Part shown: in pieces, positions 1 to 9,247 of the stretch
Numbering within the stretch: the stretch's first letter is position 1
How the letters are laid out: every line of letters starts with the position of its first letter
Origin: an uncultured Prevotella sp.
Lineage (GTDB): Bacteria > Bacteroidota > Bacteroidia > Bacteroidales > Bacteroidaceae
NCBI GenBank assembly: GCA_900315955.1
Contig: ONBC01000007.1
Location: forward strand, 1-49,997
Reading direction: 5' to 3'
Length of the DNA: 49,997 bases
Position numbers and translations under genes: made by a program
The notes under the pieces: model-generated
Seen by the model: the letters and a program-made list of their open reading frames with translations, nothing else
Databases searched by the model: none
What the model was told of the DNA's origin: nothing

Positions 1-1207
1 TCCCCCACTGAGTTTATAGACATAGTTCTGTTGCTGCTCCGGCGTGAACATGAAATAGTTGAGAAACTGCGAGGCGGTCATCTTCCGTCCGCCACCCAAA
101 TCGATATAATCGGCGATATCAGTGATGGTATCGATGACTTTCTGATTCTCATCAAACTTCAGTCCGTCCTGAGAGAAATAGCCAAACTTCACCGTCTCAC
201 CGATATCGAACTTGCCACTGTCGGGGGGCACGATGCCAAGGAGCATCTTGATAAAAGTAGACTTCCCCGTACCATTGTTTCCCACGATACCCATCTTCTC
301 GAAGCGGGCGAAGTTATAATAGAAATTGTCGAGGATAATCTTGTCGTGCCCCTCTGAGTCGGTGAACTTCTTGGAGACATACTGGCACTCGAATATCTTC
401 GAGCCTATATAGACGTTCCTCGATACGCTGGTGCGCCTTGTTCTGCAGTTCATAAAACGCCTCCTCCCGGTACCGGGCCTTGTGGCTTCGTGCCTGAGGT
501 GTGGCGCGCATCCACTCCAACTCCTTGCGGTAGAGGTTGTTGGCGCGGGCTATCTCCGCACGCCGGTTGTCTATCCTATCCTGCCGCTTCTCGAGATAAT
601 AACTGTAGTTGCCACGATAGGTATAGATGGCCTCGTCGTCTAATTCGAGAATGACATTACACACATGATCCAGGAAATAACGGTCATGGGTCACCATGAG
701 CAAGGTCAGTGTGGAGCGCGAGAGATAATTCTCCAGCCACACGATCATCTCCAGGTCGAGGTGGTTCGTCGGCTCATCGAGGATGAGGAAGTCGGGCTCC
801 GTGATGAGCACATTGGCGAGCGCCACACGTTTCTGCTGACCACCACTAAGTTCTTTCATCGGCTGATGCAGGTCGTCGATATGTAGCTGGGTGAGGATCT
901 GCTTGGCTTTCAAGACGCGTTCAGGGTCGCCATGGTGATTGAAGCAGGCATCCAAGACCGACTCATCGGGATCAAACTGAGGTGTCTGTTCCAGATAACC
1001 GATACGTATATCGTTGTGGAAGATGATCGAGCCACTGTCGTAGCCTTCCTTGCCGGCTATAATCTCCAAGAGCGTCGACTTACCCGTACCGTTCTTGGCG
1101 ATGAGTCCAACCTTCTGACCCTCGGCGACGGAGAAACTGATGTTTTCGAAAAGAACCTGTGCTCCAAAGGTCTTGGTTAAACCCTGAATATCTAAATATG
1201 GTGTCAT
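1..1207 (-). pseudogene. ABC-F family ATPase, frameshifted and cut by the window edge
   Basis: Tandem ABC ATPase without membrane segments, of the ABC-F type that acts on the ribosome. The first ATPase domain is complete: Walker A GTGKST near residue 40, signature LSGGQQKR, Walker B FLILDEPTNHLDLE, then the ABC-F linker rich in Arg and Glu. After RIEER (about position 414) the frame shifts; the original frame runs on only to 314. The other frame gives a good continuation, GSKIFECQYVSKKF, then a second Walker A GNNGTGKST and a signature start YKLSGG at the window edge. Between the halves the sequence behaves as if bases not divisible by three were lost; homologues, as I recall them, have a few more residues here. 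Either a real pseudogene or an assembly error. Start ATG at 1207 has a TATCTTTG box 20 bp upstream. Confidence 0.85.
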
Positions 1208-1226
1208 GTTTCTGTATTTATTATCG

Positions 1227-1234
1227 CAAAGATA
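1227..1234 (-). promoter_or_regulatory. -7 box TATCTTTG for the ABC-F gene
   Basis: Read on the minus strand this is TATCTTTG, a match to the Bacteroidota sigma-70 -7 consensus TAnnTTTG, 20 bp before the ATG. A TTG about 20 bp further upstream could serve as the -33 element. Confidence 0.6.
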
Positions 1235-1415
1235 CGATAAAAGAATTGAATATACAACAAATTACAAGACCTTTAACAAAAAGAGCTTGTGATACCGTAA
1301 AGCGTCTCCCGCAGCGAACCCACGGAGGCTTGTTGTGGTTCACATCCTTTCTACCACTAACATGAGAAGAATAGTTTTACATCCCTTCTACATCTTACAG
1401 AAGAAGATAAGGGAA

Positions 1416-1447
1416 AAGGCTGTATCCCAAACGAAGAATTCAGCCTT
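1416..1447. repeat. Inverted repeat AAGGCTG/CAGCCTT in spacer
   Basis: A perfect 7-bp inverted repeat with an 18-nt loop lies in the 380-bp spacer between the GH127 and ABC-F genes. On the minus strand the second arm runs into TTTTCCCTT, so it could act as a weak second terminator. The rest of this spacer shows no convincing gene; a short open stretch on the plus strand at about 1498-1575 matches nothing I recognise. Confidence 0.4.
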
Positions 1448-1490
1448 AATCATGGTAGTGGCATCAACTTTTAGTGGACACCAATAGTAA

Positions 1491-1527
1491 TAAAAATCAA
1501 CGAGTTCCTGCGCGATAGCAAGAACCC
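1491..1527 (-). terminator. Rho-independent terminator after GH127 gene
   Basis: On the minus strand GGGTTCTTGC and GCAGGAACTC form a 10-bp stem (two G-U pairs) around a 6-nt loop, followed after a few bases by TTTTT. It starts about 60 bp past the GH127 stop and would end the arabinan locus transcript. Confidence 0.6.
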
Positions 1528-1587
1528 GTCGGATAAATCAGTGGCTATTAGAAACTTGGAACAGAGCCTCTCATAGCCGTAGGATGA

Positions 1588-3756
1588 TCACTCCTCGATG
1601 GTCTGTAATCCTTTCGGAAACCAAATATTCATACGTGTAGCACCACGGTGGTTCCAAGCATAATAAGGGATGAGGGTCAGCTTGACCGGCTTTAAAGAAA
1701 GGCTGCCGCCGACACCGTCAGAGAGTGTCTGTGCCGGAACAGTCAGAGCGGATACCTTGAAGGTGCCAGCGCCTTCGGTGTTCTGAATGGTGTAGTCGGG
1801 GACAACCGTTATGGGCGACCCTACTATGGCAGGGACAGCAGCAACGGTGCCATCGTCCGATGCTGACGAACCGTAAGACGACGTTAAATCTGGCACAAAG
1901 GTGTGGAGGACATCAAAATCTTTGTTATCGGCAGTCTCGGCGCAGTAGACCAGCGGACCGCGCTCGATGGCTATTCGTCCGCGATCGGCCTCCACCTTGT
2001 CATTGGCTTGTACCACCTGGGGAGACATGTCGAGGCGGACGGTAATCTCGTCGCCCTTTCTCAGCTGTCGGCCAACAGAACGCTTGTTTATTACGACATA
2101 ACCCCTTTCAAGGTTATCGGCATGAACAACAGCTTTGTTTTTTCCGAAGGTGACAGTCCATTCACGGGCAGGAGCCATAGAGTCGACAACAAACGAATAG
2201 AGGTCGCTCGGCACGGCCTCATTGCGTGCCCAGCCGGGTATGCGAATTCTGAGGTTCAGATCCTTGGCCTCGTTCTTCACGATCTTTATTCTCACGTTTC
2301 CATCCCAAGGATAATCAGTCTGCTGCTCTACAACAACATCGCGTCCTCCTACCTTCATCGACATGGTGTTGGCGACAAAGAGGTTCACATACACGCTGTT
2401 GTCATTTACGGCATAGATATATCCGGGCAATGAAGGAATGAATCGGCTCAGGTTGCTCGGACAGCACGCACATCCGAACCAAGGCTGGCGCGCAAGCGTG
2501 TTGTCGGCATTGAACGCATACTCGCCATCGCTCGCAAGCGGGTTGGGATAGAAGAACCTCCCGCCGTCAACGCTCATCCCGTCGATGACCCCATTATATA
2601 ATGTACGTTCCAGACAGTCGATGTATTTCGCATCGCCGTGCAAAAGGAACATGCGTTCGAAGAGGTACACCATTGATATGGCGGCACACGTCTCATTGTA
2701 AGCTGTCCTGTTGGGCAGCTCGTAGTCGGCACCGAAGGCCTCACCGGCATGTCGTGCGCCCACGCCGCCGGTGATGTAGTACTTCTTGCTGACAATATTG
2801 TTCCAAATGTCATCAATAGTCCTGATATAGTCGCTGTCGCGGGTCAGCGCGGCCACGTCAGCGATGCCAGAATACATGTATCCTGCCCTGACGGCATGTC
2901 CCCAGGCCTCTTTCTGCATGAGTATCGGTTTGTCGCTCTGGGAATAGACATCGTGTATTTTTGTCTTGCCGCGGTAATCGAGCATGTACTTTGCCTCGTC
3001 CAGATATTTCTTGTCGCCGGTGACGAGATAGAGTCTGCACAGAGCCATCTCGGCAATTTGGTGGCCCGGCACAACTGTAGCCTGTCCAGGTGCCGGTCCA
3101 ACCTCACGCACGACACAGTCGGCATAGCGACGGGCTATGTCGAGAAATTTCGTAGAGCCAGTGGCCTGATAGTGGGCACAAGCCGCGTCAACCATGTGAC
3201 CAAGGTTGTAAAGCTCGTGGCTGAGCACCTCCTCCTTCTCCCAGCGCCTGTGTCCCGACCATGGATGCGGATGTCTGGGGTTGATGGTGCGGGCAGTGTA
3301 CAGATAGCCGTCAGACTCCTGCGCCGAGGCGACAATGTCAAGGACACTGTCGATGTACGATTTCAATTTTGCATCAGGATAGGTCTGCAGCAGATAACTT
3401 GCGCCTTCAATAGTCTTATAGACATCGGTGTCGTCAAAAGGGAAACCCATGAACGAGTCGACATCCCAGTCCTTTGTCTGCAATCCGGTATGGCCAGGAT
3501 GACGGAGGGTGTAGCCCGCCATCTCGAAGTTCTTATAACGGTGCTCGCTCTCGCATTTACTGAAGGCCAACGGAACGGTGACCGTCCTCACTGCAGAGAG
3601 GCGCTGGCCCCAGAAGGATGAAGGCACAACTTTCACCTGTGTGAAAGGCACCTGAGAGTAAGGGTAGCCGTTGCTGCGGACAAGCGGTGAACCGGCAGGA
3701 GCTGACAAGGTGGAAAATGCGAAGCATAATAAAACAGAATAGATTTTTTTCAACAT
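1588..3756 (-). CDS. GH127 beta-L-arabinofuranosidase (DUF1680), exported
   Basis: Glycoside hydrolase removing terminal beta-L-arabinofuranose, here probably from arabinan or pectin side chains. The 722-residue product starts at the ATG at 3756, chosen because it opens a signal peptide (MLKKIYSVLLCFAFSTLSAPAG); an in-frame ATG at 3807 would put charged residues in front of it. The zinc/thiolate site known from Bifidobacterium HypBA1 is present: Glu355 and Cys357 in YNETC, and Cys429, Cys431, Cys432 in FGCACCPSN, Cys431 matching the nucleophile. The aromatic and Asp-rich FDDTDVYKTIEG near residue 107 fits GH127 better than GH146. Last gene of the arabinan locus, followed by a terminator. No lipobox, so periplasmic location is inferred. 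Confidence 0.88.
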   Translation of the reverse strand: MLKKIYSVLLCFAFSTLSAPAGSPLVRSNGYPYSQVPFTQVKVVPSSFWGQRLSAVRTVTVPLAFSKCESEHRYKNFEMAGYTLRHPGHTGLQTKDWDVDSFMGFPFDDTDVYKTIEGASYLLQTYPDAKLKSYIDSVLDIVASAQESDGYLYTARTINPRHPHPWSGHRRWEKEEVLSHELYNLGHMVDAACAHYQATGSTKFLDIARRYADCVVREVGPAPGQATVVPGHQIAEMALCRLYLVTGDKKYLDEAKYMLDYRGKTKIHDVYSQSDKPILMQKEAWGHAVRAGYMYSGIADVAALTRDSDYIRTIDDIWNNIVSKKYYITGGVGARHAGEAFGADYELPNRTAYNETCAAISMVYLFERMFLLHGDAKYIDCLERTLYNGVIDGMSVDGGRFFYPNPLASDGEYAFNADNTLARQPWFGCACCPSNLSRFIPSLPGYIYAVNDNSVYVNLFVANTMSMKVGGRDVVVEQQTDYPWDGNVRIKIVKNEAKDLNLRIRIPGWARNEAVPSDLYSFVVDSMAPAREWTVTFGKNKAVVHADNLERGYVVINKRSVGRQLRKGDEITVRLDMSPQVVQANDKVEADRGRIAIERGPLVYCAETADNKDFDVLHTFVPDLTSSYGSSASDDGTVAAVPAIVGSPITVVPDYTIQNTEGAGTFKVSALTVPAQTLSDGVGGSLSLKPVKLTLIPYYAWNHRGATRMNIWFPKGLQTIEE

Positions 3757-3837
3757 AGTCTGTTTCTTGAAAGACAAATGAATAGAATCTCCATACCATG
3801 TGCGCAAGCGCAGCCCAGGTAACGAATCACCTATTGT

Positions 3838-5865
3838 TTATTTAAAAGCCAAGAAAGCCTTTACTTGCTTGTAGACGTTCTCGCCGGTATATCCGAGCTT
3901 CTCGTCCAAGACCTTGTAAGGCGCTGAGAATCCGAAGCTCTTCATGCCATAGATACGGCTGTTGGGACCGATGCCTACCAGTCCCTCTAAGGTGCAGGGC
4001 AGTCCGGCTGTCATTCCAAACTTCTTCACACTATATGGCAGCACTGCTTCCTGATACTCCTTCGGCTGTCGGCGGAAGAGGCCTTCAGAGGGAGCGCTGA
4101 CGACTCTGACCTTGATGCCGTCGGCACGAAGGGCAGCACACCCTGCCTCGAGTGTTGAGACCTCAGAGCCACTGGCCACGAGGATGACATCGGGGTTGTC
4201 GTCGGAGCCTGCTACGATATAGGCACCTTTGCGGGCCTGGTTGTAGTCATTACCCTCGGGCAGCTTGGCGATACCCTGACGGGAGAAGATGAGCGCAGTG
4301 GGCGTTTCGGTATTCTCCATCGCCATCTCCCAGCACACCGTAGTCTCGTCAGCGTCAGCGGGACGGAACACATGCACGCTGTCCTGACCCTTATGGTTCT
4401 GAAGCTTCTCCATGAGGCGTATCTGCGCCTCCTGCTCCACGGGCTCGTGGGTAGGTCCATCCTCACCGACACGGAAGGCGTCGTGGGTCCAAATGAACTT
4501 CACTGGCACGCCCATCAGGGCAGCCAAACGCACGGCAGGCTTCATATAATCGGAGAAGACGAAGAACGTGCCGCATGCAGCGATGACGCCGCCATGGAGC
4601 ATCATGCCGATGCACATATCAGCCATTGTCAGCTCGGCAACCCCAGCCTGGAAGAAAGCACCGGAGAAGTCGCCTTTCTGCAGCGCATGAGTCTGCTTGA
4701 GGAAGCCGTCGGTCTTATCGGAGTTGGAGAGGTCGGCTGAAGCGCAGATCATATTGGGAACCTGCTTGGCAAGCTCCGCCAGGCATGCTGAGGAAGCGGC
4801 ACGCGTGGCCACGCCCTCTTTCTGCTGCACCTTGCTCCAGTCCACCTTCGGAGCCTTTCCGGAGAACCACTCATCCATGAGCTTTTTCTTATCGGGGTTG
4901 GCCTCAGCCCACTTCTGCTCCTCAGCACGACGCTGTGCGACGATCTTCTTCAACTCCTCGCGGCGGCCGGCATAGAGCTTCTTCACATCGTCGAAGATGA
5001 CGAAGGGGTTCTCCGGGTCGCCACCAAGATGCTTGATGGTGTTGATATAGGCTCCGTCACCGAGGGGAGCGCCATGGGTCTTCACATTATGCTCATAGCT
5101 GGTACCGTCGGCCTTGACAGCGCCACGGCCCATGATGGTCTTGCCGATAATGAGTGTAGGACGCTGATTCTCAGCGATAGCACTGTCAAGGGCTTTACGA
5201 ATCTGGGCTACATCATTACCGTTGATTTCAATGACATTCCAGTTCCAGGCACGGTATTTGGCTGCCGTGTCCTCATCCATGACATCCTTTGTCTCAGTGG
5301 ACAGCTGGATATCATTGGCATCATAGAACATTATCAAGTTGTCGAGCCCCAGTGTGCCGGCAATACGTCCCACACCCTGTGATATCTCCTCCTCGACAGC
5401 GCCATCGGAGATATAGCAGAAGATGCGGTGTTGCATCATCACCTTGCCCAGGCGGGCCTCTAAGAACTTCTCAGCCACGGCAGCACCAGCAGCAATGGCA
5501 TGTCCCTGTCCTAAAGGTCCAGAGGAGTTTTCAATGCCATGCATGACATCGAGCTCAGGATGTCCAGGACATGGTGAGCCCCACTGCCGGAACTGCTTGA
5601 TGTCGTCGATAGAGAACTTACCCTGGAGCGTGAGGGCACTGTAGAGCATAGGGCTCATGTGTCCGGGATCCAGATAGAAGCGGTCGCGACCTGTCCATGT
5701 AGGGTCCTCAGGATCGTAAACGAGATACTCGCTGAAGAGAACATTGATGAAGTCAGCTCCACCCATGGCACCTCCTGGGTGTCCGGAGTTAGCCTTCTCT
5801 ACCATAGAAGCAGCCAGGATACGGATGTTGTCGGCTGCATGGTTCATCACTTTTATATTATTCAT
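3838..5865 (-). CDS. tkt: Transketolase
   Basis: Thiamine-diphosphate enzyme of the non-oxidative pentose phosphate pathway. It moves a two-carbon unit from xylulose-5-P, the end product of the arabinose genes beside it, to ribose-5-P or erythrose-4-P. The 675 residues match the full-length family: SGHPGG near residue 27, DPGHMSPMLY near 66, GPLGQGHAIAAG near 116, the cofactor motif SDGAVEEEISQG at 153-164 with a downstream Asn in YDAND, and the pyrimidine-binding second half with HDAFRVGEDGPTHEPVEQ. An ATG seven codons in (5847) is an alternative start. It lies between GH51 and GH127 genes on the same strand, behind a strong terminator, so it may be partly insulated from the arabinose transcript. 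No clear TAnnTTTG box was found. Confidence 0.96.
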   Translation of the reverse strand: MNNIKVMNHAADNIRILAASMVEKANSGHPGGAMGGADFINVLFSEYLVYDPEDPTWTGRDRFYLDPGHMSPMLYSALTLQGKFSIDDIKQFRQWGSPCPGHPELDVMHGIENSSGPLGQGHAIAAGAAVAEKFLEARLGKVMMQHRIFCYISDGAVEEEISQGVGRIAGTLGLDNLIMFYDANDIQLSTETKDVMDEDTAAKYRAWNWNVIEINGNDVAQIRKALDSAIAENQRPTLIIGKTIMGRGAVKADGTSYEHNVKTHGAPLGDGAYINTIKHLGGDPENPFVIFDDVKKLYAGRREELKKIVAQRRAEEQKWAEANPDKKKLMDEWFSGKAPKVDWSKVQQKEGVATRAASSACLAELAKQVPNMICASADLSNSDKTDGFLKQTHALQKGDFSGAFFQAGVAELTMADMCIGMMLHGGVIAACGTFFVFSDYMKPAVRLAALMGVPVKFIWTHDAFRVGEDGPTHEPVEQEAQIRLMEKLQNHKGQDSVHVFRPADADETTVCWEMAMENTETPTALIFSRQGIAKLPEGNDYNQARKGAYIVAGSDDNPDVILVASGSEVSTLEAGCAALRADGIKVRVVSAPSEGLFRRQPKEYQEAVLPYSVKKFGMTAGLPCTLEGLVGIGPNSRIYGMKSFGFSAPYKVLDEKLGYTGENVYKQVKAFLAFK

Positions 5866-5929
5866 TGGTTTATTTTATGTTTCGCTATATAATTACTGAC
5901 TACTGTATGGATTGCTCTTGTCTTGAGTT

Positions 5930-6006
5930 AAAAAAAATAGGGGGGCATGTAGCAAGGTGGTTTTCTTTTTATCATAAAAGAGGATGTCGGCGACCACAAG
6001 ACCCCC
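5930..6006 (-). terminator. Strong intrinsic terminator between GH51 and tkt
   Basis: On the minus strand GGGGG (6006-6002) pairs with CCCCC (5945-5941), and GTGGT (5997-5993) with ACCAC (5961-5957). The 3' arm is followed by TA and eight T residues at 5937-5930. It begins 9 bp after the GH51 stop and likely ends most transcripts from the arabinose operon. The remaining 60 bp up to tkt are AT-rich without a recognisable -7 box. Confidence 0.7.
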
Positions 6007-6014
6007 TCAGCCTT

Positions 6015-7586
6015 TTATCTGATGTTCAGAACTACGATAGACTTAGCCGGTATCTTTGCTTTGACGACATTCTTCTTCAGTTTAGCATCCGTGAATGCCA
6101 CTTCCTTGATGACATCGGGATGTGCAAAGTCATTGTAGTCGCTGATCTTCTTGCAGGTAAGGATGTTACCACTGACACGCTTGGGATTGATACCCTCTAA
6201 GTGCAGTTCAACCTCCTGTGTCTTGTCAAGATTCGTATTGGCTAAAGATACTATGATACTACCATCTTTCTCCTTGGCAGCCGAGGCAGAGACCATCGGC
6301 ACTTTCTTGTCCACAGCCTTGTACATCTTGTTGCCCGTGACATTGATGGAGTCTTCCTTCACATCGATGGGCAGGTGGGTGGCATCCTGAAAACCACGAT
6401 ACATCTTGAAGACATAGTAGGTCGGGGTGAGCACCATGTGCCCCGTTCCCACAGTGTCGGTGAGGATCATCGACTGAAGCACGTTGACGACCTGTGCGAT
6501 GTTCGCCATCTTGATGCGGTCGGTGTGGCGCTGGAAGACGTTGAGTGAGAGTGCGGCGACCATCGCGTCGCGCATGGAGTTCTGCTGATAGAGGTGTCCG
6601 CGGATCGTTCCGGGCTCCTCGTCCCACCATGTACCCCATTCGTCAACGAGCAGGCCGATGCGTTTATCCGGGTCCTTCTGATCCATGATAGCACAGTGCT
6701 TCTTGATGACATCCTCTATCTGCAGGGCCTTGGAGATCGTCCAGAAATACTCCTGGTCGTCGAAGTTGGTTGCAGATCCTTTGTTGTTGCTCCAGTCTTT
6801 AACGGTGTAGTAATGAAGGGAGAGTCCCGCCATTCTGTCGCCTACACGGTCCATGAGCACCTTCGTCCAGTTGTAATCGTAGTCGCTGGCACCAGAGGCT
6901 ATTTTGTAGAGGTGATGGTTGTCGTAGTTGCGGCAGTAGGTGGAATAGCGGCGGAAGAGGTCGGAATAATATTCCGGGCGCATGTTGCCTCCGCATCCCC
7001 AGCTCTCGTTGCCTACGCCGAGGTATTTCACATTCCACGACTTCTCGCGTCCGTTTTTACGTCGGAGCTTAGCCATGGGCGTGTCGCCGTCGGAGGTCAT
7101 ATACTCCACCCATTTGGCAAGTTCCTCCACGGTACCCGAGCCGACATTTCCACTGATGTAGGGTTCAGCGCCCAGCATCTCGCAGAGATTCAAAAATTCA
7201 TGGGTTCCAAAAGAGTTGTCTTCGATGGTTCCGCCCCAGTTGTTGTTCTGCATCTTAGGGCGTTGTGAGCGCGGACCGATACCGTCTTGCCAATGATATT
7301 CGTCTGCGAAGCAGCCTCCGGGCCAGCGCAGTACGGGAACCCTGAGCTCTTTGAGGGCATTGAAAACATCCGTTCGATAGCCTTGTGTGTTGGGAATCTT
7401 GCTGTCTGGCCCTACCCATAATCCGCCATAGATGCAGGATCCGAGGTGCTCGGCAAACTGTCCGTAGATTTCTTTGTTGATTTTGTATTTGCCTTGGTCG
7501 GCATGGATAGTGACAACGGCATCCTGCGCCGCAGCATGGAAGGAACATGCAGCAGAGAGGAGAATAACAGATAATTTCTTGATCAT
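6015..7586 (-). CDS. GH51 alpha-L-arabinofuranosidase, exported
   Basis: Retaining exo-enzyme releasing alpha-L-arabinofuranose from arabino-oligosaccharides. It has 523 residues, the usual length of a single-module GH51 plus signal peptide ([21 protein letters not shown], no lipobox, so probably periplasmic). The (beta/alpha)8 core holds the acid/base Glu194 in [11 protein letters not shown] and the nucleophile Glu316 in [24 protein letters not shown] near residue 86 is the GH51 substrate-site signature. The C-terminal 150 residues form the beta-sandwich typical of the family. It follows araB by 62 bp, which contain a GC-rich hairpin, and is followed by a terminator, so it is probably the last gene of the ara operon. 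Confidence 0.95.
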   Translation of the reverse strand: MIKKLSVILLSAACSFHAAAQDAVVTIHADQGKYKINKEIYGQFAEHLGSCIYGGLWVGPDSKIPNTQGYRTDVFNALKELRVPVLRWPGGCFADEYHWQDGIGPRSQRPKMQNNNWGGTIEDNSFGTHEFLNLCEMLGAEPYISGNVGSGTVEELAKWVEYMTSDGDTPMAKLRRKNGREKSWNVKYLGVGNESWGCGGNMRPEYYSDLFRRYSTYCRNYDNHHLYKIASGASDYDYNWTKVLMDRVGDRMAGLSLHYYTVKDWSNNKGSATNFDDQEYFWTISKALQIEDVIKKHCAIMDQKDPDKRIGLLVDEWGTWWDEEPGTIRGHLYQQNSMRDAMVAALSLNVFQRHTDRIKMANIAQVVNVLQSMILTDTVGTGHMVLTPTYYVFKMYRGFQDATHLPIDVKEDSINVTGNKMYKAVDKKVPMVSASAAKEKDGSIIVSLANTNLDKTQEVELHLEGINPKRVSGNILTCKKISDYNDFAHPDVIKEVAFTDAKLKKNVVKAKIPAKSIVVLNIR

Positions 7587-7610
7587 TATTTGATTGTCGT
7601 TTTCGCTTTG

Positions 7611-7641
7611 TTGCGGGCGGCGCCATGGCAGCCGCCCGCAA
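7611..7641. repeat. GC-rich 11-bp hairpin between araB and GH51
   Basis: A perfect inverted repeat, TTGCGGGCGGC (7611-7621) and GCCGCCCGCAA (7631-7641), with a 9-nt loop that itself contains GCCATGGC. No T run follows on the minus strand, so it is unlikely to be a terminator. It could protect or set the processing point of the mRNA between araB and the GH51 gene. Confidence 0.75.
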
Positions 7642-7648
7642 CCTTGTT

Positions 7649-9241
7649 TTATTCCTTGTATTTCACGGCCGCCTGCTCAATCTCGAGTCCTTTCTTGTAG
7701 CTCTCGATATACGCATTGAAGCCATCGACCTCTTCCTGAGTGGGTCTCACCTCCGTGCCCTTGTTTCCTGCGAAGACTTTTGTCTCAAGGAAGTCGGCAA
7801 GGCTCTGGTGTTTCTCACTGTTGACGAGATAGGAAGCGAGGAGTGCCATTCCCCACGGACCACCTTCGCCGGCTGTCTTCATAACAGAGATCGGGAGGTT
7901 GAGGGCGGCAGCAAGAATACGCTGTCCCACTTCAGGTGTGGTAAAGTAACCGCCATGACCCGTGAGACGGTCAACGGCCACTTTCTCGTCCTTAAAGAGA
8001 ATATCGTTCCCGATCTTCAGTACGGCTACGGCACCATAGAGATTGGCGCGCATGAAGTTGGCCAATGAGAACTTATCGTTCGGAGATCGCACAATCATCG
8101 GGCGGCCTTCGCTCAGCCCCGTGACAGGCTCTCCCGAGAAATAGTTGTAAGCCATCAAGCCACCGCAGTCGGCATCGCCCTTGGCTCCGGCATGAAAGAG
8201 CACCTCGAAGAGTTTTTGCATGTCCACCTTCTGTCCTGTGGCTTCCATGAACTCTTTGAAGATGTTTACCCACGCGTTGATGTCTGAGGTGCAGTTGTTG
8301 CAGTGGACCATGGCCACGGGAGCGCCATCCGGTGTCGTCACGATGTCGATGCTCTTGTAAGGTTTGGAGAGATTCTTCTCCAACACGATCATCGAGAAGG
8401 AAGACGTACCGCATGACACGTTACCGGTACGTGGACGGACGGCGTTGGTAGCCGCCATACCCGTGCCGGCATCACCCTCGGGAGGACACATCGGGATGCC
8501 TGCCTTCAGATGTCCGGAAGGGTCGAGCAACTTGGCTCCTTTGGCTGTGAGCTTGCCTGCTTCCTGTCCGGCTACGCGCACCTGCGGCAGGATGTCCCGA
8601 AGTTTCCAAGGATATCCCTTGGGCGCAATGAGCGCATCAAACTTCTTAACCATCTCTTCATCGTAGTCCTTGGTATCGGGATCGATAGGCACCATGCCCG
8701 AGGCATCGCCGATGCCTGTGACGCGCTCACCAGTGAGCTGCCAGTGGATATAGGCATCCAGTGTAGCTAAATAGTCGATATTCTTGACATGGCTCTCGCC
8801 ATCGAGGATACACTCAAAGAGGTGGGCGATGCTCCAGCGGAGCGGGATGTTGAAGTTGAAGAGATCCGACAGTTTCGCTGCTGCCTTGCCTGTGTTCGTG
8901 TTGCGCCATGTACGGAACGGAACCAGAATCTCTTCCTTCTTGTTGAAAGCCATGTAACCGTGCATCATGGCACTGACCCCTATGGCGGCGAGGTTTTCAA
9001 TCTCAAGGCCATATTGTGTCTTCACATCGTTGCGCAAGGAGGCATAGCAGTCTTGCAGACCCTCCCAGATAGCCTGGATGCTGTAGGTCCACAGACCATT
9101 CTCCAACTGGTTCTCCCATGTGTGGGAGCCCTGCGCTATAGGCTTGTTCTCATCGTCGATGAGGACGGCCTTGATACGGGTAGAGCCAAACTCTATTCCG
9201 AGAATGGCTTTACCCTGCTGTATGGTTTCTTTTGCAGTCAT
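7649..9241 (-). CDS. araB: FGGY carbohydrate kinase, probable L-ribulokinase
   Basis: Phosphorylates L-ribulose to L-ribulose-5-P in the cytoplasm. The 530-residue product has the FGGY layout: N-terminal ATPase-like motif [17 protein letters not shown] near residues 13-29, a central AMMHGYMAF and FRTWRNTNT substrate region, and the C-terminal half with [12 protein letters not shown] and LTGHGGYF near residue 424. It is annotated as ribulokinase mainly from position: it starts 6 bp after the araA stop and follows araD and araA in one run. The sequence resembles the divergent Bacteroidota kinase rather than Escherichia coli AraB, so activity on xylulose cannot be excluded from sequence alone. 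Confidence 0.88.
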   Translation of the reverse strand: MTAKETIQQGKAILGIEFGSTRIKAVLIDDENKPIAQGSHTWENQLENGLWTYSIQAIWEGLQDCYASLRNDVKTQYGLEIENLAAIGVSAMMHGYMAFNKKEEILVPFRTWRNTNTGKAAAKLSDLFNFNIPLRWSIAHLFECILDGESHVKNIDYLATLDAYIHWQLTGERVTGIGDASGMVPIDPDTKDYDEEMVKKFDALIAPKGYPWKLRDILPQVRVAGQEAGKLTAKGAKLLDPSGHLKAGIPMCPPEGDAGTGMAATNAVRPRTGNVSCGTSSFSMIVLEKNLSKPYKSIDIVTTPDGAPVAMVHCNNCTSDINAWVNIFKEFMEATGQKVDMQKLFEVLFHAGAKGDADCGGLMAYNYFSGEPVTGLSEGRPMIVRSPNDKFSLANFMRANLYGAVAVLKIGNDILFKDEKVAVDRLTGHGGYFTTPEVGQRILAAALNLPISVMKTAGEGGPWGMALLASYLVNSEKHQSLADFLETKVFAGNKGTEVRPTQEEVDGFNAYIESYKKGLEIEQAAVKYKE

Positions 9242-9247
9242 GTCACC

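Noticed and set aside
1440-1500. End of an insertion sequence (TTTTAGTGGACACC)
   Set aside because: Similar strings occur at some IS ends, but there is no second end or transposase in the spacer.
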